Origin: JAICYJ01 sp963737445
Lineage (GTDB): Bacteria; Actinomycetota; Thermoleophilia; Gaiellales; JAICJC01
Length of the DNA stretch: 64,000 nucleotides
Direction: 5' to 3'
Assembly: GCA_963737445.1 (NCBI GenBank)
Contig: CAVTSO010000001.1
Location: 62,001-126,000, forward strand
The first letter of the stretch is position 1, and each line of letters opens with the position of its first letter. The position numbers were made by a program, and so were the translations under genes. Of this stretch, positions 25,279 through 35,130 are shown piece after piece. The notes under the pieces are model-generated. The model had not been told where the DNA came from and did no database searches. It worked only from the letters and a program-made list of their open reading frames with translations.

Positions 25279-25661
25279 CAGCTCGTGTGGGTGGTCGGGG
25301 CGACGGCGGTTGCAACGGGCGCCGGGGCCGGGGCGGCGGCGACGGACACGCCCGACGACACGGCCGGCACCGCTGAGGGCACCGAGGCCACGGAGGACGC
25401 CTGCATCTGGGCGATCAGCTTCCGCTGCGCCTTGCGGGTGGCGACCACCAGGTTGTCGTAGCGGTGCGTGAGCCGGCGGTAGCGGCGCACCGCCAGGCGG
25501 TTCTGGGCGACGGTCTGCTGCGCGGTGGTTTGCCAGTTGGCCGCCTCGGACCGCCAGGCGGCGGCGGCGTTGCTCTGGCTGATCGACCAGGCGACGGCAA
25601 CGGCGCAGGTGATCGCGATCACCAGCGTGTATAGCTTGAGTACGGTGTTCGTGTTAGTCAT
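25278..25661 (-). CDS. Exported protein with N-terminal TM helix, coiled coil and TTHTS C-terminus
   Basis: ATG 25661 is preferred over 25670. A membrane helix (LYTLVIAITCAVAVAWSISQ) leads to a coiled coil (SEAANWQTTAQQTVAQNRLA, then RYRRLTHRYDNLVVATRKAQ). A Val/Ala/Pro-rich linker ends PTTHTS at the stop. The topology is a membrane-tethered extracytoplasmic rod. It overlaps the previous gene by eight bases and the ApbE start by one. The T-T-x-T-S end recurs in the neighbour and in a protein of locus 2. It is a candidate partner of ApbE, though this is inference. Confidence 0.7.
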   Translation of the reverse strand: MTNTNTVLKLYTLVIAITCAVAVAWSISQSNAAAAWRSEAANWQTTAQQTVAQNRLAVRRYRRLTHRYDNLVVATRKAQRKLIAQMQASSVASVPSAVPAVSSGVSVAAAPAPAPVATAVAPTTHTS

Positions 25662-26010
25662 CGCCGCCACCCTCGCCCGAGTCGTCGCTCGCGACCGGGC
25701 TGGTGCGAGTGGTGGGCTGGCTGGCGGTCGCCACCACGGCGGGCGCCGCCACGGCGGCCTGCACTGCGATCGGAGCCGGCGCCGCCGGTGGTGGTGCGAC
25801 GGTGCGCGGATGCTTGGGGACGTGTACCGGCTTCCACCGATGGAGGTGGGCGCGTGGCACGGACGGTGCCTGGCGTATCAGCCCGCTGCGCGCGGCGGCG
25901 GATGCGGCCAGCGCAGGCCCGTCCACGCCGTGGCGTGCGGTGTAGGCACCGCCGCCCACGATCAATCCGGCGAGCACGGCGGCGCTCGCTATGGTCGTTG
26001 GCTGTGACAC
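25654..26010 (-). CDS. Exported Ala/Pro-rich protein with TTRTSPV motif
   Basis: GTG 26010 follows GGGAGGA. The 118-residue protein has one hydrophobic segment (TIASAAVLAGLIVGGGAYTA), then a Pro/His/Arg-rich region (VPRAHLHRWKPVHVPKHPRT) and an Ala/Val/Pro linker. It ends with QPTTRTSPVASDDSGEGGGD. The TTRTSPV heptapeptide recurs exactly in the small protein 40026-40235 of locus 2. The two genes overlap and share topology, so they probably act together outside the membrane. No known domain is present. Confidence 0.7.
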   Translation of the reverse strand: MSQPTTIASAAVLAGLIVGGGAYTARHGVDGPALAASAAARSGLIRQAPSVPRAHLHRWKPVHVPKHPRTVAPPPAAPAPIAVQAAVAAPAVVATASQPTTRTSPVASDDSGEGGGDD

Positions 26011-26085
26011 TAGTCCTCCCTTGGCTCTGAGTCGGTGTGTGGGACTTCGGCGTCCCGGAATCCCACCGTAGAAGGGCCGGCTGAA

Positions 26086-27624
26086 TCAGGCGTGAGAGGG
26101 AGATGAGACAGGTCTTATGCCGCCAATGCGCAGCGCCGGCAGCTCGATCTTGAAGCGCGCGCCGCCGCCCGGTGCGTTCTCGGCCCAGATGCGACCGCCA
26201 TGCTCTTCGACGATCGAGCGGCAGATGGCCAGGCCAAGGCCGGTACCCCCCGTCTCACGTCGACGGGCGCCGTCCGCCCGCACGAAGCGGTCGAACAGGC
26301 GTGGCTGCAGCTCCGGATCGATGCCCTCGCCGTCATCAGTAACCTCGAGCCGGATGCCGCCCCGGGAGCGCTTGGCTGTGACGGTAATCGTGCCGTCCGG
26401 CGAGGTGTGGTTGACGGCGTTCACGAGCAGGTTCAGGAGCACCTGCTCGAGCGCGTCTTCGTCCCCCATCACCATCAGCCCCGGCTCAGCGTCGATCCCC
26501 CAGGCGCGGTCGCCCAGCACGTGCGAGCGGTCGACCACACCGCGCGCCAGCGCGCCGACGTCGACCGGCGCGGAACGGGCGTTGCCGTGGCCCTCCCGGG
26601 CGAGACGCAATAGGCCGTCGACCAGCCGGCTCATACGGTCGATTTCGCCGATCGCCACCTGCACGGTCTCCTTCACCGCGGGGTCCGCGCCCTGCGGTAG
26701 CACCACCTCGAGGTGGCCACGGGCGATGGTGAGGGGAGTGCGTAACTCGTGTGATGCGTCGTGCACGAAGCGGCGTTGCGCCTCGAACGCCGATTCAAGC
26801 CGGTCGAGCATGGCGTCGATCGCAACCGCCACCTCGGCGATCTCGTCGTGCGTGTCCACCGGCCCCATACGCAAGGACAGGTCACCGCCGGTGACGCGCG
26901 TCGCGCCCTGAGCGATCCGCGAAAGCGGGGACAGCGCCCGGCGCGCGGCCAGCCATGCTGCGAGGGTCGCCGGAATCAGTCCGATCGCGCATACGATCAG
27001 CATCGCCACCAGCAGTCGGTGGACACCTGCCTCGGCCGCTGCCACGGGAAGCGCCGCCACGACGCGGCCGGAACCGCGGGTGGCCCAAGCCACTTCGTAC
27101 TGCTGCCCCGCGAGGCTGACCATCCCCACCGCCCCCGGATCGGGGAGCCTTGCTGTCGTCAGCCTCCGAGCCAGCGCGGTGTTCACCAGAACGGTTCCGT
27201 CGCGCGAGATGCTTGCGAGCAATTGGTCGGAGCCCACGCGCGCGGCCAGGTACGACTTGACGACCGCATTCGAGGCTTCACGCGAGGTCTCGCTGCCCGT
27301 GTCGGCGGCGGCCGCGCCGCCGGCCGTGCCCTGGCCGGACGTCGAGGGAGCCCGGTCACCGGTCTCCGCGGCCCCGTCGTCACGTGCGCCGGTGGAGGTT
27401 GTGCTCGCGGGTGACACTGCCCGGGACGACGGTGCCTGTGTCTCGTTCCGTTCGCCCGCCCGGGCCAGGTCGGTTGCAGCGTTGCGGGCGTCCGCGCGCA
27501 ACGCCTGCTGCACCTGCTGCCGCTCGATCAGGTAGACGGTCAACAGACCCGCTGCAAGTACCCCCACGGCGAGCACCGCGCTGATCAGCGCGAACCGGGT
27601 CCGGATCGCGAGGTGCGGCCTCAT
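26086..27624 (-). CDS. Sensor histidine kinase, redox locus 1
   Basis: This 512-residue protein has a first helix at about 12-33, an extracytoplasmic region of about 170 residues with a Thr/Ser/Gly-rich insert (60-120), and a second helix at about 205-227. A HAMP domain follows. HisKA holds FVHDASHELRTPL with His292. The HATPase shows LLNLLVNAVNHT, DDGEGIDPEL and GGTGLGLAICRSIV. It is an orthodox EnvZ/QseC-like kinase. Its start overlaps the response regulator stop by ATGA, so the pair is co-translated. The signal is unknown. The redox genes begin only 76 bases downstream on the same strand. Confidence 0.92.
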   Translation of the reverse strand: MRPHLAIRTRFALISAVLAVGVLAAGLLTVYLIERQQVQQALRADARNAATDLARAGERNETQAPSSRAVSPASTTSTGARDDGAAETGDRAPSTSGQGTAGGAAAADTGSETSREASNAVVKSYLAARVGSDQLLASISRDGTVLVNTALARRLTTARLPDPGAVGMVSLAGQQYEVAWATRGSGRVVAALPVAAAEAGVHRLLVAMLIVCAIGLIPATLAAWLAARRALSPLSRIAQGATRVTGGDLSLRMGPVDTHDEIAEVAVAIDAMLDRLESAFEAQRRFVHDASHELRTPLTIARGHLEVVLPQGADPAVKETVQVAIGEIDRMSRLVDGLLRLAREGHGNARSAPVDVGALARGVVDRSHVLGDRAWGIDAEPGLMVMGDEDALEQVLLNLLVNAVNHTSPDGTITVTAKRSRGGIRLEVTDDGEGIDPELQPRLFDRFVRADGARRRETGGTGLGLAICRSIVEEHGGRIWAENAPGGGARFKIELPALRIGGIRPVSSPSHA

Positions 27625-28298
27625 TCCGCTCGCCGCGCGACCAAGCGGTAGCCCATACTGCGTACTGTCTCGATCGGACGGTCACAGCCTGCAAGCTTGC
27701 GGCGCAAGTATCCAACGTAGACGTCGACCAAGTTCGATCGCGGGTCGAACGTGTAGCCCCAGACGCCGTTCAGGATCTGCTGGCGCGAGAGCACCTGGCC
27801 GGGATGCCGCATCAGATAGGCGAGCAGTGCGAACTCGCGAGCCGAAAGCGGGACCTCTCGCTGGCCGATGCGGGCCTCCCGCGTCACTAGGTCGAGCGTT
27901 AGGTCGCCTACTTCGAGCACCTGTGCCAAGGGCTGTGTCGTTGGCTGCCGGGTGTGCGCCCGAATCCGCGCGGTCAGCTCAGCGAACGCGAACGGCTTGA
28001 CAACGTAGTCAGTCGCCCCAAGGTCGAGCCCGCGCACGCGGTCTGTGATTTCACCGCGGGCGGTCAGCATGATAACTGGCACCGACGGGTCGGTCGCGCG
28101 CATTGCGGCCAGCACGTCGAAGCCATCGATGCCGGGCAGCATCACGTCGAGTATTACCAGGTCGGCGGGGTTCGCGGCGAACACGCCGAGTGCCTCGTCG
28201 CCGCGTTCCGCTGTGTCGACAGCGTGGCCTTCGGCTACCAGGCCACGCTCCAGGAACGATGTGATCAGCGGCTCGTCTTCCACCACCAGAATATTCAT
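27621..28298 (-). CDS. OmpR/PhoB-family response regulator, redox locus 1
   Basis: ATG 28298 gives MNILVVEDEPLITSFLERGL. The phospho-acceptor is Asp51 in VILDVMLPGIDGFD. A C-terminal winged helix (VPLSAREFALLAYLMRHPGQ, SRQQILNGVWGYTFDPRSNL, VDVYVGYLRRKL) binds DNA. The gene leads an apparent operon with the kinase and probably the redox cluster. Direct control of ApbE and ferredoxin genes is plausible but no operator was recognised. An in-frame GTG at 28307 is an alternative start. Confidence 0.92.
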   Translation of the reverse strand: MNILVVEDEPLITSFLERGLVAEGHAVDTAERGDEALGVFAANPADLVILDVMLPGIDGFDVLAAMRATDPSVPVIMLTARGEITDRVRGLDLGATDYVVKPFAFAELTARIRAHTRQPTTQPLAQVLEVGDLTLDLVTREARIGQREVPLSAREFALLAYLMRHPGQVLSRQQILNGVWGYTFDPRSNLVDVYVGYLRRKLAGCDRPIETVRSMGYRLVARRAE

Positions 28299-28844
28299 CT
28301 CAACCACCCAGTCTGCCCGCGGTACATAAGGATCCTCTTACGCCGGTCATGATCGCCTCCAGTTCTTGGGGATTGGCGGTGGGGCGCGTTGTCGCTGCCA
28401 CCCTGCGGTGGGCGCGCTGCCGGGTGCCTGCAAGGCGAGGATGCGAACCGGCATCAGCCATAGCCGACTGCCGCCGATGACCGCCAACAAGGACCGCCGA
28501 TGCCGGCCAAGTCGGCGCGCGACGAAAGCGCTGGGGCGCGGCGAACGGATTTGAGCCGCCACGAGCCCGAAGCACGTGATCGGGTCGGCAAGGCTTCTGC
28601 TTGAGCATCGGTGGTCTCCTTTCGAGTACATGCACTCACCGTATGTGACCCGGGTTTGCGCATCGCCTGTGTTGGTCAAGCGTCTTTCATGGTTCTCGTA
28701 AGAATTCGGATAGGGCGAGACCGACGGCCATGGACGGCTCATGGCGGAGGTCTCGGAACCGCCTTGGAGGTACCCAGGCCGGTCTGGATGGCCCTAGCGA
28801 CCGTGGCAGGCGGAATATCGATCGGCCGGCCCGGCCGTGCTGCC
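28299..28844 (-). other. Upstream region of the response regulator, no gene recognised
   Basis: No coding frame with a convincing start is found in these 546 bases. It probably holds the promoter of the response regulator-kinase unit. A lower-GC stretch around 28680-28725 could include a promoter, but no clear -35/-10 pair was identified. Confidence 0.35.
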
Positions 28845-29033
28845 TCACGGGTGTCGAGGTCGAGCCGCCGCTGTCCCACTTCCAGCTCGTGCGGGGTTAC
28901 TGCAGCCCGACGCCGCGGCAGCCGGGCAAGAAGCTCCTCGACGCGAATGATTTCGCGTGATAGTCGTCTTCGGCGTCCAGGCCGCTGCGGCGAGTCCGGC
29001 CGCGATGATCATCGCGCATGTCCGACGCTTCAT
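28845..29033 (-). CDS. Small exported protein, possibly frameshifted
   Basis: ATG 29033 follows a strong AAGGAGG. The first 20 residues (MKRRTCAMIIAAGLAAAAWT) form a clear signal peptide. The remainder in this frame (ITRNHSRRGASCPAAAASGC) looks random, whereas another frame right after the leader reads GLDAEDDYHAKSFASRSFLP. One indel soon after the leader is likely, so the mature protein cannot be defined. No family is recognised. Confidence 0.4.
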   Translation of the reverse strand: MKRRTCAMIIAAGLAAAAWTPKTTITRNHSRRGASCPAAAASGCSNPARAGSGTAAARPRHP

Positions 29034-29167
29034 GGTCGGCCTCCTTGGGTGGCTGGTTGCCGTGCCAGGACAGGCAGGCTCGCACCGGCCCAACCAGGCC
29101 GCATCGGGGCCGCTGCTTAAGGCCGACGAGGGAAACTACCGAGTCGCGCACCGAGCACGAGAAGCGC

Positions 29168-29662
29168 CTATCCGCCGCCCCCGATGGGAGGTGAGGCGGC
29201 TAGGGTGGCTGTCAGCCCCTTGATCAGCGCGGCCTTCTGGGCGGAGGAGAGGTTGGCGGAGGGATGTAGCAGCTTGTAGTCCCAGGTGGGCATGCTGCCG
29301 CTTCGGATCGCGTCGACGATGTCGCTCGTGCTGGTGTCCTGCGGCTTGTCCCAGGTCGAGAAGTTGAGTGCGCTGCGGCCGCCGTCGACATGGCCTTGGA
29401 CAAGCCACGATATCGGGGCGATGTTGCTGTACCACGGCCACGTGGTCTGGTTGGAATGGCAGTCGCCACAGGCCGTCATCGTCAGCGCGCGGGTCTGTGG
29501 GCTGTCCCACTTCGGTTCGGCGCTAACCGGTGGGTTGGAGTGGTCGCGGCCGAAGGGAACCAGCTGCGCGGCAAGAAACACCGCGAAGATCGAGACAAGC
29601 GCCCAGCGCCACAGCCGACGGCGGTTGATCCGACCACCAGCCCTACGGGGAGACCACCTCAT
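29168..29662 (-). CDS. Membrane-anchored haem-binding (cytochrome c-like) protein
   Basis: The 164-residue protein has one N-terminal helix (LVSIFAVFLAAQLVPFG) that acts as anchor. The motif TMTACGDCHSNQTTWPWYSN contains the CxxCH haem c-attachment site. LSSAQKAALIKGL forms the C-terminal helix, and MPTW provides a possible axial Met. This is the Haem_bd (PF14376) domain found in extracytoplasmic cytochromes. It lies 870 bases from the redox locus 1 regulator on the same strand and could be an electron acceptor for it, though that is inference. Confidence 0.85.
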   Translation of the reverse strand: MRWSPRRAGGRINRRRLWRWALVSIFAVFLAAQLVPFGRDHSNPPVSAEPKWDSPQTRALTMTACGDCHSNQTTWPWYSNIAPISWLVQGHVDGGRSALNFSTWDKPQDTSTSDIVDAIRSGSMPTWDYKLLHPSANLSSAQKAALIKGLTATLAASPPIGGGG

Positions 29663-29854
29663 GTCCCGGACTTCGCCGCGGGGGCAGCCTGCCGAAGCCC
29701 ACCTGCCACTCGATCTTCAACGCGGATTTTCACCCAGCCTCCTCAAGCATCGCCCAACTTGGTCGCTCGTTGTCATCGTCACAGCGCCACCTTGGGGGTT
29801 CATCGGGGTAAGCCCTGGTTCGCCGTCGGGACAACGTACGCATCCGCGGAGGAC

Positions 29855-30469
29855 TCAAACCAGGCTTCGGAGCACCCGAACGATTGCGGCGCCAACGGTA
29901 AGGATCAGGATGATGCCGCCGGTGCCGATCGCGGCGCCGATCGCTAGCACGACCATGTCTTCGAGGATGATCGCAAGTGCGACGGCGACGGCGCCCATCG
30001 CTGGCAACGTGTCGAGCCCCGAGAACGGCGGCGCGATCGCCGCACCGACCGCGAATCCCATCAGCAGCAGACCGACAAGCCGCAGCATCCAGCCCTGCTC
30101 GAAGAGCCAGGCGCCGCGCGGTCGCGAGAATCGCTCAACCCGCCGAATCCAGCGGATCATGAACGGAATCGCCTTCTCCGTCGTCGTGGCGCCGAGCTCG
30201 CGGCGCTGCCACCGTTCGGGAAGCCACACCGTGCGTCGGCCAAGCGCCATCTCCGCCGCCAAGACGACCGTGATGACCTCGAACACGTGACTGATCCCAC
30301 CGGTGGGAAGCGGCAGAGCAGGAACGAACATCAGGAGCACGATCGTGACCGCGAAGCTCTTCTCCGCGAACACCTCACTCAGCGCGCCAAGCGTCTTTGT
30401 GCCATCGCTGCGAAGCCAGCGCTCCAGCTGTTCACTGAAGGGCTCGCCGATACCAGTTCCTGTCTTCAT
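29855..30469 (-). CDS. ExoD-family membrane protein
   Basis: This 204-residue protein has about four helices. The N-terminal part (TLGALSEVFAEKSFAVTIVL, MFVPALPLPTGGISHVFEVI) contains the glycine/proline-rich signature of ExoD, a family linked to exopolysaccharide synthesis in rhizobia. The middle part (RRTVWLPERWQRRELGATTT) matches the conserved ExoD loop. Biochemical function is unknown. It stands alone, transcribed away from the IS5-type element. Confidence 0.85.
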   Translation of the reverse strand: MKTGTGIGEPFSEQLERWLRSDGTKTLGALSEVFAEKSFAVTIVLLMFVPALPLPTGGISHVFEVITVVLAAEMALGRRTVWLPERWQRRELGATTTEKAIPFMIRWIRRVERFSRPRGAWLFEQGWMLRLVGLLLMGFAVGAAIAPPFSGLDTLPAMGAVAVALAIILEDMVVLAIGAAIGTGGIILILTVGAAIVRVLRSLV

Positions 30470-30531
30470 CGCTCCCCGCAGTCAAGCAGTACACCGATGG
30501 CCGCGCTGAGCGAACCAGCCCCGCGGACTTA

Positions 30532-31370
30532 GAGCCTATCCCGGTAGGGGGAGGTGGCGGAGGGTGATGATGGCGCAGGCGAGGTGGAGGAATGCGAGGT
30601 AGTTTTGGGATTTCTTTTCCCATCGGATGAGTAGTCGGCGGTAGCGGTTGAGCCAGGAGAAGGTGCGTTCCACGACCCAGCGGTTTGCGTGTTGGCTGCG
30701 GTTGTGGGCGAGTCGGGCGGCTTCGTGGTGGCGTGCTTCGATGATCGGGACGATGTCGAAGGTGTGGCAGATGTCGATAGCGGCGCGCTGGCGGTATCCG
30801 CGGTCAAGGCAGATCACCCGACCTGTTGGGGGCGGGGTGTCGGGTTCGAGTTGCTGCGCGTCGAGTGTCTCGCCGAGGAGCAGGAAGTCGGGGGTGTTGG
30901 CGGCGCTGATCACGACTGCGGTGGGGACACCGCGGCCGTCTACCAGGAGGCTGCGTTTGGTGCCGTTCTTGGCTCGGTCGGTGGGGTTGGGGCCGGTGTC
31001 GGTTTGCTCAAAGGCGCCTTCACCATCGCGGTGTCAAGCGCGCTTGGCGACCACGCGATCCCGCGCAATTGGTCGTAGGCGAGCAGTCCCTGGTGCCAGA
31101 GCCGTTCAAATACGCCTGCTTGCGTCCATTCCTGGAAGCGGCGGTGCGCGCTGGATGACGAGCAGATCGCGGTGGCGTTGAGCGCGTTCCACTGACACCC
31201 GGTGCGCAGCACAAAGAAGATCGCATCCATCGCCGCCCGATCCGACACCCGTGGCCGATGACACCCCAACGGGTGCGACGGGCGTGGTGGCAATAGCGGC
31301 TCGATCCGCCGCCATAGCACGTCCCCGATCCGGAACCCATCATCACCCACGATGCTTCTACCAGCCATCC
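30532..31370 (-). mobile_element. IS5-family element, partial
   Basis: A transposase in two frames fills the stretch. The left end begins GAGCCTATCCCGG (30532-30544), which overlaps the transposase stop as in many IS5-group elements. No matching inverted repeat was found on the right up to 31560, so the right end is lost or diverged. A copy of the same 13-mer, inverted, lies at 36584-36596. Confidence 0.7.
30536..31368 (-). CDS. IS5-family transposase, two frames joined by a -1 shift
   Basis: ATG 31368 opens the first part (DDGFRIGDVLWRRIEPLLPP, then FFVLRTGCQWNALNAT and SALDTAMVKAPL, with the first catalytic Asp). The second part, in the -1 frame, continues with a Gly/Lys-rich loop, then VISAANTPDFLLLGETLDAQ, VICLDRGYR (second Asp) and WVVERTFSWLNRYRRLL (catalytic Glu). 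The -1 shift falls near 31015, at the codons CCT TTG. IS427-group elements are known to use frameshifting there, so this may be functional rather than damage. All three DDE residues are present. Confidence 0.7.
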
Positions 31371-31641
31371 CAAGCCCCCAATCCGCCGAGAGTGAACATC
31401 TTCGTCCTACGAGCATCGCCGGGTTGTTGGTCACCCTGTGCCGGGTGTGACGTCTGCCTTGGTGGTGTGGCCTGTCGGGGCTGCTGATTCGGTTTCTGGA
31501 GGCGGGCTTGCACGATCGCGTCGGCGGTTCGGTGTGCGGGGGCGTGGCCGGTCATCGCGAGGAGGAAGGGTTCGCGGTCAAGGGCGTAGAGGTTGACGCT
31601 GGTTTGGGCGATGACGGTGGCTGTGCGGGGGGTGTCGCGGA

Positions 31642-33105
31642 TCAGGGCGATCCGCCCACACCCTCGCTTCGCCGCCGCGTGATGATGGGGACGTTGCCGC
31701 GCTCGACGCGGAGTTCGCCTTGGCTGATTGCGTAGTAGCAGTCGCCCTGGTCGCCTTCGCGGATGACGATCGTGCCGGCGGGCAGGTTGAGGGGGGTCAG
31801 CGCGCGGGCGAGCATCTTGAGCGCTGGGGCGGGCAGGGGCGCGAACAGCGGGATCGAGCGCAGCAGGTGGATCTCGACCAGTGGCACGGTCGCCGCCGCG
31901 TCCAGGGTTCGCAGCCGTTGTTGGGTGACGAGCAGCACGCCGAGCATGACCAGCCCTGTCCCGATTAGCGCCCCTTCGGCGCCGCCCAGCGCGACCAGGG
32001 GCGGAACGAGCAGCACGCCGATGGCAAGGCCGGCGTTCAGCGATGATTCCAGCAGCCCGAAGTCGCGTGCCAGCAGGTCGGGTGGCGCGGTGCGCTGAAG
32101 CAGCGTGCGGCCGGTCACGTCAAACACGCTTCGGCCCATGCCGGCCAGCACGATCAGCACGAACGCGGATGCCAGGGTCGCGTGTGCCGCCAAGAGCAGC
32201 AGCGCGCAGGGAGCGACCAGTCCGCCCACGATCAGCACCGAAGCCAGGCGTTGGCGGCCAACCAGCCCGGCCGTGATCAGGACCGCGAATAGGCCACCGG
32301 CGCCGAAGGCGGCGGTCAGGTAGACCGGGCCTGGCCCATCCCAAGCACACCGAAGGCAAGCACGACGTAGATCAGGTCAAGCGCTCCCACCAGGATGTAC
32401 TGCGCGCCAAGCACCGCGACCAGCGTCAACGTGGCCGGCTGGCGCGCGATGAGCCGCAGACTGGACAGCGGCCCCTCAGCCCCCTCGGAGTGATCGAGGG
32501 CGCTCGCAAACGGCGGTGGCCCGGTGATCGTGACCACCAACACCGCTGCCAGCAGGGCCATTGCGGCCATCCGGCGGTGGAAGCGGGGGCCGCCGCTGGC
32601 GAGCAGCAAGGCGACGATGATCGGCACGACGAGGGTGGCGGCGCTCTCCAACCAGCCCTGCCCGGCATTGGCGGCGGCCAGCTCCTCGGCCGACTCCACG
32701 ATCGACGGCAACAAGGCTGCTTGCGCCGGGCGGGGCACGCAGATCGCCAGGTTGACGAGCGGCGCCAGCGCGAACACCGCTACGCGTGGCCTCCCATGGA
32801 GATGACGACCGGGACGATCGCCATCGACCCGGCAAACGCGGCGCACCCGCCAGCAGCACTCGGCCCGCCGCCTGAGATCTGACAATCCGCCGAGATAGGG
32901 GGCGAGCAGCGCGCCGGGTGCCGGCTGCACGGGCGCCATCAGGCTCGCGGCGGTCGCCCCACCTTGCTGGTAGGCGTAGACCAGCAGGCGACCCAGACTC
33001 CCACCTCGGCGCCGCTGAAGAGCGTGTAGGCGACCCCGATCCGCAGCAGCGCTCGGTTGCGAGCGGCGGGCCGAAAGACGCTACCGAGATGCGGCAGGTG
33101 TTGCA
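31642..33105 (-). pseudogene. MFS transporter with C-terminal cyclic-nucleotide-binding domain, frameshifted
   Basis: Segments in at least three frames form one gene. The N-terminal helices are recognisable (RALLRIGVAYTLFSGAEVGV), then NLAICVPRPAQAALLPSIVE and TLVAVLGAQYILVGALDLIY. The last transmembrane half is intact (LMIVGGLVAP-like start, then SVFDVTGRTLLQRTAPPDLL). A C-terminal cNMP-binding domain reads LPAGTIVIREGDQGDCYYAI, followed by GELRVERG. Fusions of this kind are common in Thermoleophilia. Breaks near 32310, 32780 and 32990 prevent a full product. The substrate is unknown. Confidence 0.65.
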
Positions 33106-33189
33106 GGCGGCAAATCTATACGAGGCATCCGTGACTCGTCTGGGGCGATTCGTTGGTGCGTAGTGGTGGGGGGGTCGTAGACTCGGCTG

Positions 33190-33807
33190 GTGATGGTCTG
33201 CCACGCGTGTGGTGAGGAGAACTCGGATGGGGCGGAGTTCTGCCTGGAGTGCGCGGCTGCGCTTGTGGTGGCTGAGCGGCGGGTGGTGGTGGAGGAGCGC
33301 AAGGTCGTCACGGTGGTGTTTTGTGACTTGGTGAGCTTCACCGCACGCTCGGAGGTGCTCGACCCCGAGGATGTGCGCGCGTTTCTCCTGCCCTACTACG
33401 AGGTGTTGACGAGTGAGATCAAGCGGCATGGTGGGACGATCGACAAGTTTTTGGGTGATGGGGTGATGGCGGTATTTGGGGCGCCGACCGCGTTTGAGGA
33501 TGATCCGGAGCGGGCGGTGCGGATGGCGCTTCGGGTGGTGGAGCGGGTGTCGGAGCTGGGCCTTGATCTGCACGTGCGGGTGGGCGTGAACACGGGTGAG
33601 GTGATGGTCGCGATCGACGCGCTTGAACGCGGCGATGCGATCACCGGGGATGCGGCAAACACGGCGGCGCGGCTACAGACGGTGGCGCCGGTGGATGGCG
33701 TCGTCGTCGGTATCGGCACCTACGAGGCGACGAAGCTCGTGTTCGACTACGAAGAGCTTGGGCCGGCGATGGTGAAGGGGAAGGCTGAGCCGGTGCGGGT
33801 GTTTTAG
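33190..33807 (+). pseudogene. Class III adenylate/guanylate cyclase domain, N-terminal piece of a split gene
   Basis: The protein starts with a zinc ribbon (CHACGEENSDGAEFCLECAA). The cyclase domain then reads VVTVVFCDLVSFTARSEVLD, with the metal-binding Asp pair in FCDLVSF and DKFLGDGVMAVFG. The conserved substrate-binding region is AITGDAANTAARLQ. In the usual architecture the chain continues into an AAA ATPase and TPR domain, but TAG 33805-33807 stops it. The next part resumes in another frame at 33842. The domain alone could still make cyclic nucleotide, though the regulatory part is lost. Confidence 0.75.
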
Positions 33808-33841
33808 CCGTTGGCGCCGAGGGCGCGGTTCTGGGACGGAT

Positions 33842-35130
33842 TTGACGCGGACACACTCGACGCCGTTTGTGGGGCGTGAGGTTGATCTTGCGATCTTGAA
33901 GGGGATCTTCGAGAAGGCGGTCGCGTCTGAGTCGGTGCAGCTGGTGTCGGTGGTGGGCGAGCCGGGGTTGGGGAAGAGCCGGATCGTGGCCGAGCTACTC
34001 AACTATGTGGATGATCGGCCGGAGTCGGTGGTGTGGCGGCAGGGCAGATGCCTGCCCTACGGCGAGGGGATCACGTTTTGGGCGCTTGGGGAGATCGTCA
34101 AAGCCCACGCCGGGATCCTTGAGTCCGATGATCCACAGACCGCGACGGCGAAGCTGGACGTCGTCTTGCCCGAGGGGGACGAGCGAGCCTGGTTTCGCCA
34201 ACGCCTCCTGCCCTTGTTGGGGATCGAGGCGTCGTCGCAGGCGGAGCGGGAGGAGCTGTTCACCGCCTGGCGGCGCTGGCTGGAAAAGCTCGCCGAGGCT
34301 GACCCGACCGTGCTCGTGTTCGAGGACTTGCATTGGGCGGATGAGGCGATGCTCGCATTCCTGGAACACCTCGCCGACCGGGCGGAGGGCGTCCCGCTTT
34401 TGATCGTGGGCACTGCTCGCCCCGAGCTGTACGAACAGCACCCCGACTTCGGCAGCGACCTTCGCAACACGAACGCCATCACCCTCGCCCCGCTTTCCCC
34501 GCAGGAGACGGCACGCCTCGTCTCAGCATTACTGGATACAAGCGTGATCCCAGCGGAGATGCAGCAGCCGATCCTGGATCGCGCTGGGGGCAACCCGTTG
34601 TATGCCGAGGAGTTCGTGCGACTCTTGAAGGACAAGGAGTTGCTGGTGCGGCGGGGGTCGAGTTGGGAGCTTGTCGAGGGCGCGGAGGTACCGTTCCCCG
34701 ACTCGGTGAGAGCATTGATCGCGGCCAGGTTGGACACGCTCAGCCCAGACGCGAAGTCGCTCCTGGCGGATGCGGCGGTGATCGGCAAGGTGTTTTGGGC
34801 GGGCGCGGTGGCAGCGATGGGCGACCGCGACCCCAACCTGGTCATCGACATGCTGCGCGACCTGTCGCGCAAGGAACTGGTGAGGCCGTCGCGGCGCTCC
34901 TCGATGCAGGGCGAGGCGGAGTACGCGTTCTGGCGCATCCTCACCCGAGACGTCGCCTACAACCAGCTCCCCCGCGCCTCGCGCGCCAGCCGCCACATCG
35001 CCGCCGCAGACTGGATCGAAGCCCAAGCCCCAGACCGCGCAGAAGACCACGCAGACGTGCTCGCCTACCACTACGCGACCGCCCTCGAACTCGCCACGGC
35101 ATCCGGCCAGGCCGAGCAGGCAGCCAGCGT
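33842..35130 (+). pseudogene. AAA ATPase (NB-ARC/MalT-like) part of the split cyclase gene
   Basis: The region follows the cyclase directly in the +1 frame: THSTPFVGREVDLAILKGIF, then Walker A VVGEPGLGKSRIV and the Walker B-like VLVFEDLHWADEAML. RAGGNPLYAEEFVRLL and FPDSVRALIAARLDTLSPDA match the STAND/LuxR-type ATPase of these cyclases. An extra T near 33831 shifts the frame, and a TAG at 33805 adds a second lesion. Both would need repair for fusion. The reading frame fails again after ASGQAEQAAS at about 35130. Confidence 0.75.
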
